Origin: Flavobacterium johnsoniae
GTDB taxonomy: Bacteria > Bacteroidota > Bacteroidia > Flavobacteriales > Flavobacteriaceae
Assembly: GCF_001879205.1 (NCBI RefSeq)
Contig: NZ_MLFK01000005.1
Location: 806,001-870,000, forward strand
DNA: 64,000 nt
Direction: 5' to 3'
Position 1 is the first letter of the stretch. The number at the start of each line of letters is the position of its first letter. Positions 8,682 to 17,502 of this stretch are shown here, one piece after another. Made by a program: the position numbers and the translations under genes. The notes under the pieces were generated by a model. That model ran no database searches and was not told where the DNA came from. It worked only from the letters and a program-made list of their open reading frames with translations.

Positions 8682-9680
8682 TTATAGTTTATGAGGTGTA
8701 AATGGATAGTCTTCTTGTGCGTATACTACATCGTATAATTGTTGCAAGTCTGGATATGGAGATTCTTCAGCGAATTTCGCACATTCTTCAACCAGGTCTT
8801 TAACTCTTTGGTCGATTACTTCAATTTCTTCATCTGTAGCATATTTTTGATCCTTAATTACATCTAAAACCTGAGTAATTGGGTCAATTTTTTTGTACTC
8901 TTCAACCTCTTCTTTAGAACGGTATAATTGAGCATCAGACATAGAGTGTCCTCTGTATCGGTATGTTTTCATTTCAAGGAAAGTTGGTCCATCGCCGCGA
9001 CGTGCTCTTTCGATAGCTTCGTGCATTGCTTCGGCAACTTTTACAGGGTTCATACCGTCAACAGGTCCGCAAGGCATTTCATATCCTAAACCTAATTTCC
9101 AGATGTCAGTGTGATTTGCAGTTCTTTCTACAGAGGTTCCCATTGCGTATCCATTGTTTTCAACGATAAATACAACTGGTAATTTCCATAACATAGCCAT
9201 GTTGAAAGCTTCGTGCAAAGAACCTTGTCTCGCAGCTCCGTCACCAAAGTAAGTCATAGTAACACCGCCTGTGTTGAAATATTTATCAGCAAAAGCTAAA
9301 CCAGCTCCTACCGGAATTTGTCCACCAACGATTCCGTGACCTCCGTAAAAACGGTGCTCTTTAGAGAAAATGTGCATTGAACCTCCCATGCCTTTAGAAG
9401 TTCCGGTCACTTTTCCTAAGAGTTCTGCCATTACGTTTCTAGGATCTACTCCCATACCAATTGGCTGAACGTGATTTCTGTATGCAGTAATCATTTTGTC
9501 TTTAGTCAGGTCCATAGCGTGCAAAGCGCCCGCTAGTACAGCTTCCTGACCATTATATAGGTGTAAAAAACCTCTAACTTTTTGTTGAATGTATAATGCT
9601 GCAAGTTTGTCTTCAAACTTTCTCCAAAGCAGCATGTCTTCGTACCACTTTAAATATACCTCTTTTGTAACTTCTTTCAT
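8682..9680 (-). CDS. pdhA: Pyruvate dehydrogenase E1 component, alpha subunit
   Basis: A 332-residue thiamine-diphosphate-dependent E1-alpha subunit. The ThDP motif runs from GDGAARQG to VVFIVENNGYAMG. The regulatory-loop region YRYRGHSMSDAQLYRS is intact, and GHGIVGGQIPVGAGLAFA is the conserved substrate channel. The start is placed at the ATG at 9680 (MKEVTKEVYLKWYEDM). An upstream in-frame extension to 9782 adds 34 residues unlike E1-alpha and runs into a promoter-like box. It is cotranscribed with pdhC. The beta subunit must be encoded outside this window. Confidence 0.95.
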   Translation of the reverse strand: MKEVTKEVYLKWYEDMLLWRKFEDKLAALYIQQKVRGFLHLYNGQEAVLAGALHAMDLTKDKMITAYRNHVQPIGMGVDPRNVMAELLGKVTGTSKGMGGSMHIFSKEHRFYGGHGIVGGQIPVGAGLAFADKYFNTGGVTMTYFGDGAARQGSLHEAFNMAMLWKLPVVFIVENNGYAMGTSVERTANHTDIWKLGLGYEMPCGPVDGMNPVKVAEAMHEAIERARRGDGPTFLEMKTYRYRGHSMSDAQLYRSKEEVEEYKKIDPITQVLDVIKDQKYATDEEIEVIDQRVKDLVEECAKFAEESPYPDLQQLYDVVYAQEDYPFTPHKL

Positions 9681-9779
9681 CTGAATTCTTTCTTTTGCTA
9701 AAGTTGTTTGTGTTATCAATTGTTGCCTGTAACGCAAAATAGTTTCCTCCCACAAATTTGCGCCCGAAAGGTCGGGATG

Positions 9780-9787
9780 CAAAAATA
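9780..9787 (-). promoter_or_regulatory. Candidate -7 promoter element for pdhA-pdhC
   Basis: The minus strand reads TATTTTTG, matching TAnnTTTG, about 100 bp before the chosen pdhA start. No TTG was found at -33, so support is moderate. Confidence 0.35.
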
Positions 9788-9837
9788 AGACATTCCTATT
9801 AAGAACTAAAATTTAAAAGGTCTTTTTTGGCTTTTTT

Positions 9838-10320
9838 TTACAAGAACTTTTTATCAAACATAAAAGGGAGCAGATTTTTTAGGGATGCCGATTTGTAAAC
9901 TTCACCAATTTCGCCCATAAAATAAATTTCTATAGGGGTGTCTTGTTTGATTTCATATTCTGCAATTGACTGACGACAAGAACCGCAAGGCGGAATTGGA
10001 GCCTGAGTTTGGTTCGTGTCTGAAGCCGCGGTAATTGCTATTTTTAAAATTTTAGCTTCGGGATAAGCGCTTCCGGCATAAAAAATGGCAGTTCTTTCTG
10101 CGCACAATCCTGATGGATATGCGGCGTTTTCCTGATTTGATCCTAAGATTATTTTGCCATTATCAAGAAGTAAAGCGGCTCCAACTCTAAATTGTGAGTA
10201 GGGAGCGTAAGCTTTTTTACGAATTTCGACCGCCTGATTCATTAAATCCTGAATGTCCTGAGAAAGCTCAGCGATGTTGTCGTAAATTGTAAAGGATGAT
10301 GTAATGCTTATTTCTTTCAT
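9838..10320 (-). CDS. cdd: Cytidine deaminase
   Basis: A 160-residue homotetrameric-type cytidine deaminase of the pyrimidine salvage pathway. The catalytic zinc motifs are visible as NAAYPSGLCAERTAIF (Cys-Ala-Glu, the proton-shuttling Glu) and PCGSCRQ (two further Cys ligands). The substrate-binding APYSQFRVGAAL segment precedes them. It lies downstream of porV on the same strand but is separated by a terminator hairpin, so it is probably expressed separately. The function is unrelated to secretion. Confidence 0.94.
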   Translation of the reverse strand: MKEISITSSFTIYDNIAELSQDIQDLMNQAVEIRKKAYAPYSQFRVGAALLLDNGKIILGSNQENAAYPSGLCAERTAIFYAGSAYPEAKILKIAITAASDTNQTQAPIPPCGSCRQSIAEYEIKQDTPIEIYFMGEIGEVYKSASLKNLLPFMFDKKFL

Positions 10321-10331
10321 TTTATATTGAG

Positions 10332-10372
10332 GAAAAAAAATCCAAATTCCTAAAAAATAGAAATTTGGATTG
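10332..10372 (-). terminator. Terminator between porV and cdd
   Basis: Arms 10339-10350 and 10360-10371 pair almost fully. On the minus strand they are followed by a run of eight T residues. It lies 24 bp beyond the porV stop codon. Confidence 0.75.
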
Positions 10373-10395
10373 TAATTGTATTTTATGTTTTTTGT

Positions 10396-11604
10396 TTAAT
10401 AAACTTCGTATTTGTCGCCAAAGTTAAAGGTTAAAGAAAAGCGAAGTGTATTTTCTAAAGGATTTTTCATTTTTGATGCTGAGAATAAGTATGAAACATC
10501 CACTTTTATCATGCTGTATTTAAATCCTGCTCCTAGAGAGAAGAACTGTTTTGCTCCTTTCATTGGGCTTTCGTGGTAATAACCTAATCGCATTGCAAAG
10601 GCATCCTGATACATATATTCTGCAGCGGCACTGTAAGTAATCTCTTTTAGCTCTTCGCTAAATCCGCCTGGAGCATCTCCAAATGATTTAAAAATTCCGG
10701 ATACCCATCCAATGTCTTTGTAGTTTTTATAATTCGCTGCGTCTGCCTGAGCCTGAGAAATATCTCCCGGATCTGTAAAGTCGCCGTCTCCATTAGCGTC
10801 ATAAGGTGTTCCAGGCCCTGGAGGAGTTGGCACTAAAAGTTTAGTAAATTCAAGACTTACGGCAAGTTTATTGTATTCGTCAAAAATAAAATCAAACCAC
10901 CCACCAACTCTTAAGTTTGCTGGTAAAAAGTTGGCGCTTAAATCGTCATTATCATAACTGATTTTTGGGCCAAGATTTTGAATATTGAAACCTGCTCTCC
11001 ATCTTCCGTTAAAATCTGAATAAGCAATTTCTTCTGATTGATAAAATCCGGCAACATCTACAGCAAAAGAACTTGCGGCTGATGCATCAATTTCTTCAGT
11101 TGCTACTTTTAAATTTGAATTAATGAAACGTGCTGCAACGGCCATCGAGAATGTCTCGCTTAGTTTTAATGAATATGATCCGTCAATTGCGAGTTCATTT
11201 GGGTTTACTTCCCTTGTTGGTTCGTTAGGATCGCCTGTTTGTCTTAGTTCAATTCCTCCAAAACCAAAGTAACGAAAACTACCTGCAAAGGCGCTTCGCT
11301 CATTAATTTTGTTATAATATGTTACCTGGCCAAGTGAAATATCATTGGCAAGATCTGTTAAATAAGGAGTGTAACTGATAGAAAGTCCTTGTGCATCTTC
11401 TGCAAAAGCATACTTCGCGGGATTCCATTGTTGAGAAAAAACATCTGAAGAAGTTGCAACACCCTGGTCTGCAAGACCTGCTGCTCTCGCATCTGCTGCG
11501 ACTAATAAAAAGGGTACTCCAGTGGTAATAGGGCGCTCAATATCTTGGGCTTTTGCGAATGTGGTAATTAATAAGCAAATTAATAGAAGCGATATTTTTT
11601 TCAT
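10396..11604 (-). CDS. porV: Type IX secretion system outer-membrane protein PorV
   Basis: A 402-residue outer-membrane beta-barrel with an N-terminal signal peptide (about residues 1-19, ending TTFAKA-Q). It has the PorV/LptO look: an early VPFLLVAADARAAGLADQGVAT segment, then alternating barrel strands. An Asp/Gly-rich loop (DANGDGDFTDPGD) lies near the middle. PorV shuttles T9SS cargo from the Sov translocon to the PorU attachment complex. It sits directly downstream of porU, the arrangement of F. johnsoniae. A full promoter lies inside the last codons of porU, so porV can be made independently. Confidence 0.93.
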   Translation of the reverse strand: MKKISLLLICLLITTFAKAQDIERPITTGVPFLLVAADARAAGLADQGVATSSDVFSQQWNPAKYAFAEDAQGLSISYTPYLTDLANDISLGQVTYYNKINERSAFAGSFRYFGFGGIELRQTGDPNEPTREVNPNELAIDGSYSLKLSETFSMAVAARFINSNLKVATEEIDASAASSFAVDVAGFYQSEEIAYSDFNGRWRAGFNIQNLGPKISYDNDDLSANFLPANLRVGGWFDFIFDEYNKLAVSLEFTKLLVPTPPGPGTPYDANGDGDFTDPGDISQAQADAANYKNYKDIGWVSGIFKSFGDAPGGFSEELKEITYSAAAEYMYQDAFAMRLGYYHESPMKGAKQFFSLGAGFKYSMIKVDVSYLFSASKMKNPLENTLRFSLTFNFGDKYEVY

Positions 11605-11630
11605 TTGTGGGCTTAATGATATTTAGGTTA

Positions 11631-11660
11631 CAAATATATACAATGATTATAGAATGACAA
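11631..11660 (-). promoter_or_regulatory. Promoter of porV, overlapping the 3' end of porU
   Basis: The minus strand shows TTG (11658-11660), a 19-nt spacer and TATATTTG (11631-11638). This matches both the -33 and -7 elements of the Bacteroidota promoter with correct spacing. The predicted start is near 11624, giving a leader of about 20 nt to the porV ATG. The -33 element lies within porU codons. Confidence 0.65.
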
Positions 11661-14600
11661 GTTTTTCGTATTTTTCTGCTTTTTTATTTGTTAAATTAGA
11701 TTTAACTGTGAGTTTATAGATATAAACTCCTTTTCCAATTCTGTCTCCAAAATCATCCCTTCCGTCCCACGTAATCTCTCTTGATAAAAAGCCTTCTGTT
11801 GTTATGGTTTGATTTTTAGTCCAAACCACTTTTCCTGTAATTGTCATGACCTGAACCTGAACATCTAAAGGTTCGTAAGGCCTGTTGTGCGAAAACCAAA
11901 ATTGCGTATAGGTTGAAAACGGATTTGGATAATTAAGAACGTGTGTTAGTGTTAATGCATCGTCGCCTACCACAACAAATTGTATTTCGCTTGTTACAGG
12001 ATTGTTGTAAACATCCCATGCCGTGAAACTAATTGTGTGTAATCCTGCAGAAAGATTTCGAAGCGGAAAACGTAAATTTCCATTTGTATAATCATCTAAT
12101 TTTGTTTGATAATAGTCATTCAAAATATAAGGATTACTAACATCACCATCCAATACAGCTACAATATCATGCCCAATTCCGCTCGCTGTATTTATACCAT
12201 TTTCGTCCTCCAAAAAGGCTAAAAGAAAAGGTGATGCATTTGTAATTCCGCCGGATACAAAAGTTTCATCGTTCATATATAACTTAACTTTCGGACTTAT
12301 ATTGTCCTGAGGTGCATTTTCATTTATACCTCCGATTTTAATTGCGGTATTAAAGCCTGACTGGTTTTCTAAAGTCTGGTTTTTCTTCGAATAAAAACTA
12401 ATTCGGCCATTGTCGACAGGTATACGAATGTCTCTTGGTACAACAAAGCTAAATTCAAATTGTCCGTTGGTTACCGTTGCATTCCCTCTAAATATGGTTT
12501 CTCCAAGAGTTTTAAATGACATTGCAGGGCTATATCCATCATTATTTAATGTTGTGGAGGTAATCATTTTGTCGAAAATTGCTGTTGCAAGTTCACCATT
12601 ATAATTGCTTAAAAGGATGTTGTTTTCATCTGTAATTTCACCTGTAATTTTCATTTTTGCCAAAGATTTAAAGTCAGAAATTGACTGTGAAATCACAATA
12701 TCATTTACTTTCGTTAAATTAATGCGTGGTTTTGGAATTGCTAGCATTAAAGCAGGGTCTCCAATGCAGACTACTACATTGCTGGCGGAACTTGGAGTTT
12801 CGTTTTTTGCAATTCGAAGCGATTCTGCGATGCTGTTATATTGATTGGAACCGTAAGAGAGAAGATTTTTGTTTAAAACGTCATTGAAGTTTTCGGCATT
12901 AGGCTGGCCAATTTCACGAATTGTGGTCAACATGGAAATGGCGCCTCCTTTTGGGTTCCAGAAAACATATTCTCCGGCGGTTGGTCTTGACGGATCATCA
13001 AATCTTGAAAATTCGCAGGTAATTGTGATAAATAAAGGGTATTTGTACTGATTGTTTAGATTTTGTCCGTCAGATTTCTCCCAAATTCGTTCGCTTGCGA
13101 GTCCATCTTCGCCTCCATGGCCTAAATAATTAAAGACTAAGGCGCCTTTTTCGAACGCATTAAAAAAATCACTTCTTGCTTTGGGGTATCGTGATCCGCC
13201 TGCCGAAGCTTCTTGTGTATAAGCGTCCAGAAGAATTTTGTCAATATTAAAAAATGGTTTTTCAGAGGCGATAACATCGGCTAAATTATTTTGGCGTACT
13301 TGCAAGGAGGCGTCAGAAGCTCTGTCTGAATCGTCACTTATTAAAACAACATTATTTCTCCAATTTCCGTATGATTTAGTATCGTGATATTCTAAAACTT
13401 TATTGACCATTTCTTGTGCCTGTGCATTGTCTGAAACTAACATTCTTCCTACTGCAATGTCAATTCCTCCAAACGGAAAACCAACAACACCTTCATTAGA
13501 ATCCATAAGCCCGAAGAAGTCGTCAGAAGCAAATGAGGCTTCGCCTATAGTATTACTTTTTAGGGATTGATATATAGGTACAATATTATTATTGTTTAAA
13601 ATACGGTTTTTATAATCAAATGAAGCATCTCCAAACAGATTTAAATATTTTATTCTTTTTTCTGGAGAAGATGCGTTGTTGTAAATGTATCTGATGCAGT
13701 TTCGTATTGCAGCGACATCTTGTTTTCCCGAAGAGAATTCCTGGTAGATGTTTTCCAGTGAAATAACCTTTACGTTTAAATTAGAGTAAGTGCGATGAAA
13801 ACCCGCTAATTTTTCGGCCTGGGAAATTAGAAATTTTGGAGTTACAATTACATAATCAATATCCTGAAAACTGTTTTGATTGTTTCTAAAAAGTGTTCCT
13901 TTTAAGTTTTGATTGGGTACTTTTGACTGACTTTCTTTTAATGGACTGTAATAATCCGTTGGATCAATAGCAATATATTTTCTGATTTCTCCTAAACTTG
14001 CTTTAAAAGAAAAAGAGGCTTGATTTGCATTTTCGATTTTTGATATATTATATAGGTCTGTAATATCCCAAATCTGCGAAATACCTGCGGCGTTTCCAAT
14101 AGTATAATTTACGATTCCGGCAGTTGAACCCGCTGAATCGTATTGAAATTTAAATTGTTTTCCGGTTCCCAGAAGTTTTCTTTTTGCAGTAAGATTAATG
14201 TAGTCCAGGTATCCTTTTGAACCCGGGACACCATTATTATTATAGGTAAGTTTGATTTTTATGGTTTCGGCTCCTGTAAATGTTGTGTTGTTTGGAAGCT
14301 TTTCGCTGAAGTATTTAGTGTCTGAATTTGGGATAATACTGCTAAAAGTAATCGTTCCGATGTTTTGCCCGTTTGCCGAAACTGCAAAGGAAGTCGCTGT
14401 AAAAGCAGCAGAAGCCGCGGTTAAGTCTATTTTTACAGGAGCGGCAGTGTCAAGATTTGGGAAGCTGAAGCTAAATTCTTGTTCCTGATTGATGTCAAAA
14501 GCTTCTCCAAGCCATTGACGGCCTAAATGAGCAATGTTTGTCTGGTCGATTTCATGAAATTGATAGTCATCAAACGTGTTTAGCTGTAAGGTGCTGTTTC

Positions 14601-15486
14601 CTGCAGGCTGATTCAGGTTGGAAATTCTTTTTCCTTCGTTTCCTGAAATTGTCACATAATAATACGATTTTGTATCGTAAAGATTGAGGTTTGTCTGGTT
14701 TTCGGCATCCCAATTTTCTATTCCTTCGCCATAAAAAAGGATATAATCTTCGTTATTAAAAATACCGTCGCCTTCGCCAATAACCTGAATGGCGTTTTCT
14801 TCTAAATCTTCGGGATAATACACATTATTTGCAAGAGGCAGCATTCGTCCGCCATTTCCATATATTTTTATTGTTCTGGGATCAACTTTGGAAGGGTCGA
14901 ATCCCAGGCTTTGTAAAAAAGACTTAGTAATTTTATAAACACCTGATTTTTCTACGTAAAATCGATACCAATCGCCCGAAGCTAAAACAGAATTTGAAAT
15001 CGCGGCTGATTTTTGAAAACTGGAAGAACTGCTGTTTTTGGCAGTTGAATTATTATGTATAGCGTAAGAAAAAGATCGGATTCTTTTAAAGCTGTTTCCT
15101 TCTTTAATTATAGGGTTAAGAAATAGAAATGCTTGTTTTTGATCTCTCGAATTAATAATTTTTAACGTTTCATTAAGTTTATCAGGGATGTTTTCTATAG
15201 ATAAGTCTCCTAAATCAGCTCTTGAAACTGTTTCATAATTGATGCTGGTTATTTCGGCTAAACTGCTGTTTGAAATGTTTGGCTGATTTAGATTAAGCAG
15301 TAATGTTATGTTTTTTTTTGTAATGTCGAAGCGAAAAGCACTTCCTGAAAAGTATGGAATTGTGATTTTACTCTCGCCGTAATTTATCTCTTTTTTGTTT
15401 TGCCAATCAAGCGTGAAGCTCCCATTTGACTGAGAAAATGAAAGAATTGGAATTAGAATAAAGTATAAGATTAGGGCTTGTTTCAT
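11647..15486 (-). CDS. porU: Type IX secretion system sortase-like C25 peptidase PorU
   Basis: A 1279-residue exported protein: signal peptide (MKQALILYFILIPILSFSQ), large beta-rich N-terminal region, then a gingipain-type C25 protease domain. The catalytic His is in NYLGHGGEDG (around residue 786) and the catalytic Cys in ITITCEFSRFD (around residue 823). A typical T9SS C-terminal domain begins at NYPNPFSTYTQF and ends GKGVYIYKL..EKLVIL. PorU removes the C-terminal signal of T9SS cargo and attaches the cargo to the cell surface. The ATG at 15486 is preferred to an in-frame TTG at 15495. It is transcribed ahead of porV and divergently from gldJ. Confidence 0.94.
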   Translation of the reverse strand: MKQALILYFILIPILSFSQSNGSFTLDWQNKKEINYGESKITIPYFSGSAFRFDITKKNITLLLNLNQPNISNSSLAEITSINYETVSRADLGDLSIENIPDKLNETLKIINSRDQKQAFLFLNPIIKEGNSFKRIRSFSYAIHNNSTAKNSSSSSFQKSAAISNSVLASGDWYRFYVEKSGVYKITKSFLQSLGFDPSKVDPRTIKIYGNGGRMLPLANNVYYPEDLEENAIQVIGEGDGIFNNEDYILFYGEGIENWDAENQTNLNLYDTKSYYYVTISGNEGKRISNLNQPAGNSTLQLNTFDDYQFHEIDQTNIAHLGRQWLGEAFDINQEQEFSFSFPNLDTAAPVKIDLTAASAAFTATSFAVSANGQNIGTITFSSIIPNSDTKYFSEKLPNNTTFTGAETIKIKLTYNNNGVPGSKGYLDYINLTAKRKLLGTGKQFKFQYDSAGSTAGIVNYTIGNAAGISQIWDITDLYNISKIENANQASFSFKASLGEIRKYIAIDPTDYYSPLKESQSKVPNQNLKGTLFRNNQNSFQDIDYVIVTPKFLISQAEKLAGFHRTYSNLNVKVISLENIYQEFSSGKQDVAAIRNCIRYIYNNASSPEKRIKYLNLFGDASFDYKNRILNNNNIVPIYQSLKSNTIGEASFASDDFFGLMDSNEGVVGFPFGGIDIAVGRMLVSDNAQAQEMVNKVLEYHDTKSYGNWRNNVVLISDDSDRASDASLQVRQNNLADVIASEKPFFNIDKILLDAYTQEASAGGSRYPKARSDFFNAFEKGALVFNYLGHGGEDGLASERIWEKSDGQNLNNQYKYPLFITITCEFSRFDDPSRPTAGEYVFWNPKGGAISMLTTIREIGQPNAENFNDVLNKNLLSYGSNQYNSIAESLRIAKNETPSSASNVVVCIGDPALMLAIPKPRINLTKVNDIVISQSISDFKSLAKMKITGEITDENNILLSNYNGELATAIFDKMITSTTLNNDGYSPAMSFKTLGETIFRGNATVTNGQFEFSFVVPRDIRIPVDNGRISFYSKKNQTLENQSGFNTAIKIGGINENAPQDNISPKVKLYMNDETFVSGGITNASPFLLAFLEDENGINTASGIGHDIVAVLDGDVSNPYILNDYYQTKLDDYTNGNLRFPLRNLSAGLHTISFTAWDVYNNPVTSEIQFVVVGDDALTLTHVLNYPNPFSTYTQFWFSHNRPYEPLDVQVQVMTITGKVVWTKNQTITTEGFLSREITWDGRDDFGDRIGKGVYIYKLTVKSNLTNKKAEKYEKLVIL

Positions 15487-15569
15487 TGGTTTCAAAAACG
15501 AAATTTAATCAAAAAAAAATTAGTAAGTAAAAATATAGTATTTCATGTTACAGTAAATAATAAAAAGTA

Positions 15570-15577
15570 TATTTTTG
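15570..15577 (+). promoter_or_regulatory. Candidate -7 promoter element for gldJ
   Basis: TATTTTTG matches TAnnTTTG and predicts a start near 15584, leaving a leader of about 110 nt before the gldJ ATG. A TTG at -33 is not clear. It lies in the divergent porU-gldJ gap. Confidence 0.4.
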
Positions 15578-15693
15578 CGTTCGTAACTATAGGTTATTTT
15601 CTGGTAAAAAACAGCTAAATAAAATTATTAGAACAGATGTTGCTAATTAAATGTTAATTATTATATTGCAGCACCTAAATTTATCACCTAAGA

Positions 15694-17385
15694 ATGAGTA
15701 TGAAAGTAAACAAAATTGTAGTCTTGCAATTAATGATGTCAATAGTATTGATGTTGGGCACGGCTAGTTGTAGCAAAAAATCTAGTTCCTCTCACGCTTC
15801 TAGAGCAACTGGCTGGGATGTAGATAGTCAGAATGGAACAGCTGCTAGAAATGCAGGGAAAAAACAACAGGCTGGACCTGGTTTAGTTTTTGTTGAAGGA
15901 GGTACGTTTACTATGGGTAAAGTACAGGATGATGTTATGCATGATTGGAATAACACACCAACTCAACAACACGTTCAGTCATTTTACATGGATGAAACTG
16001 AAGTTACTAACGGTATGTACTTAGAGTACCTGGAGTGGCTGAAGAAAGTTTTCCCTCCAACAGAAGAAAATTACAAAAATATTTACGAAGGAGCATCTCC
16101 TGATACTTTAGTATGGAGAAATCGTTTAGGATATAACGAAACGATGACTAATAATTACTTAAGACATCCTTCTTATGCTAACTACCCTGTAGTAGGTGTT
16201 AACTGGATTCAGGCAGTTGAATTTAGTAAATGGAGAACAGACCGTGTAAACGAAGCTGTTTTAGAAAAAGCCGGATATCTTAAAAAAGGAGCGAAAACTG
16301 CAGATGTAAGTGCAGAAAGCTTATTTAATACTGAAGCTTATTTAGCTTCTCCATCTACTACTTATGGTGGAAATGAAGAATTAGTATTGAAGAAAAACCC
16401 AACAGGAAGAAAACCAAGAGCTGGAAAAGATGGTGTAGTGCCTGAAGAGAAAAACGTGTACGCACAACGCTCTTCTGGAGTAATCTTGCCAGAATACAGA
16501 CTTCCTACTGAAGCAGAATGGGAATATGCAGCTGCTGCAGATGTTGGACAAAGAGAATACAACATTTACAAAGGACAAAAGAAATATCCTTGGTCTGGAG
16601 ATTATACTCGTTCATCTAAGCGTAAAAACAAAGGTGATCAATTGGCTAACTTTAAACAAGGAAATGGTGATTACGGTGGAATTGCCGGATGGTCAGATGA
16701 CGGTGCAGATATCACAAATGCTGTAAAAAGCTATGCTGCAAATGATTTTGGTTTATATGATATGGCAGGAAACGTTGCAGAATGGGTTGCCGATGTTTAC
16801 AGACCTATTATTGATAATGAAGCAAATGATTTTAACTACTACAGAGGAAATCAATATGCTAAAAACAAAATTGGTAAAGACGGTAAAATTGAAATCGTTT
16901 CAACTGCAAATATTAAATACGATACTTTAAGCAATGGTAAAGTTGTAGCAAGAAATCTTCCGGGAGAAATTGCTCAGGTTCCAGTTGATGAGCAAGAGAC
17001 TTACTTAAGACAAAACTTCAGTACAAGTGACAATATCAACTACAGAGATGGTGATAAACAATCTTCTAGATATTTTGACTTTGGAGATTCTGAGTCAGGA
17101 TCTAAAGCAGATCAGGCAATGTACAACTCTCCTAAACATAATGTAACAACAGACAGTTTAGGTAAGATGATCAGAAAATACGATAACTCAAGTAAACGTA
17201 CTACTTTAATTGATGATAAAGTAAGAGTTTATAAAGGAGGTTCTTGGAGAGACAGAGCATATTGGTTAGATCCAGCTCAAAGAAGATATTTCCCTCAAGA
17301 TATGGCAACTGATTATATTGGTTTCAGATGTGCAATGTCTAGAGTAGGTGCTAAAACCGAAAGAAGAAAATCACCAAGAAACTAA
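15694..17385 (+). CDS. gldJ: Gliding motility lipoprotein GldJ
   Basis: A 563-residue outer-membrane lipoprotein required for gliding and for stability of the GldK/T9SS core in flavobacteria. The signal peptide ends at the lipobox LGTASC. A formylglycine-generating-enzyme/SUMF1-like domain follows, from FVEGGTFTMGKVQDD to YKGGSWRDRAYWLDPAQRR..YIGFRCAMSR. Motifs YPVVGVNWIQAVEFSKW and YRLPTEAEWEYAA mark this fold, which is structural rather than catalytic in Gld proteins. A second ATG two codons later (15700) could be the true start. Its position beside porU and before murF matches F. johnsoniae. Confidence 0.96.
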   Translation: MSMKVNKIVVLQLMMSIVLMLGTASCSKKSSSSHASRATGWDVDSQNGTAARNAGKKQQAGPGLVFVEGGTFTMGKVQDDVMHDWNNTPTQQHVQSFYMDETEVTNGMYLEYLEWLKKVFPPTEENYKNIYEGASPDTLVWRNRLGYNETMTNNYLRHPSYANYPVVGVNWIQAVEFSKWRTDRVNEAVLEKAGYLKKGAKTADVSAESLFNTEAYLASPSTTYGGNEELVLKKNPTGRKPRAGKDGVVPEEKNVYAQRSSGVILPEYRLPTEAEWEYAAAADVGQREYNIYKGQKKYPWSGDYTRSSKRKNKGDQLANFKQGNGDYGGIAGWSDDGADITNAVKSYAANDFGLYDMAGNVAEWVADVYRPIIDNEANDFNYYRGNQYAKNKIGKDGKIEIVSTANIKYDTLSNGKVVARNLPGEIAQVPVDEQETYLRQNFSTSDNINYRDGDKQSSRYFDFGDSESGSKADQAMYNSPKHNVTTDSLGKMIRKYDNSSKRTTLIDDKVRVYKGGSWRDRAYWLDPAQRRYFPQDMATDYIGFRCAMSRVGAKTERRKSPRN

Positions 17386-17404
17386 GGTTTAGAAAATTCT
17401 TAAA

Positions 17405-17458
17405 TAAAATTCCAAATTCCAATGACTGAATATTCAGTTCGGAATTTGGAATTTTTTT
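17405..17458 (+). terminator. Terminator after gldJ
   Basis: Arms 17407-17420 and 17441-17454 form a perfect 14-bp stem enclosing a second palindrome (17424-17437). A T-run follows. It separates gldJ from murF. Confidence 0.8.
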
Positions 17459-17502
17459 ATTGCTTTTTTCCTATTTTTATAGTCTTAAAAAAAGAAAAAT
17501 AA

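Noticed and set aside
9681..9782. 34-residue N-terminal extension of PdhA
   Set aside because: Not similar to E1-alpha proteins; a normal start (ATG at 9680) exists and a promoter-like box lies at the extension's end.
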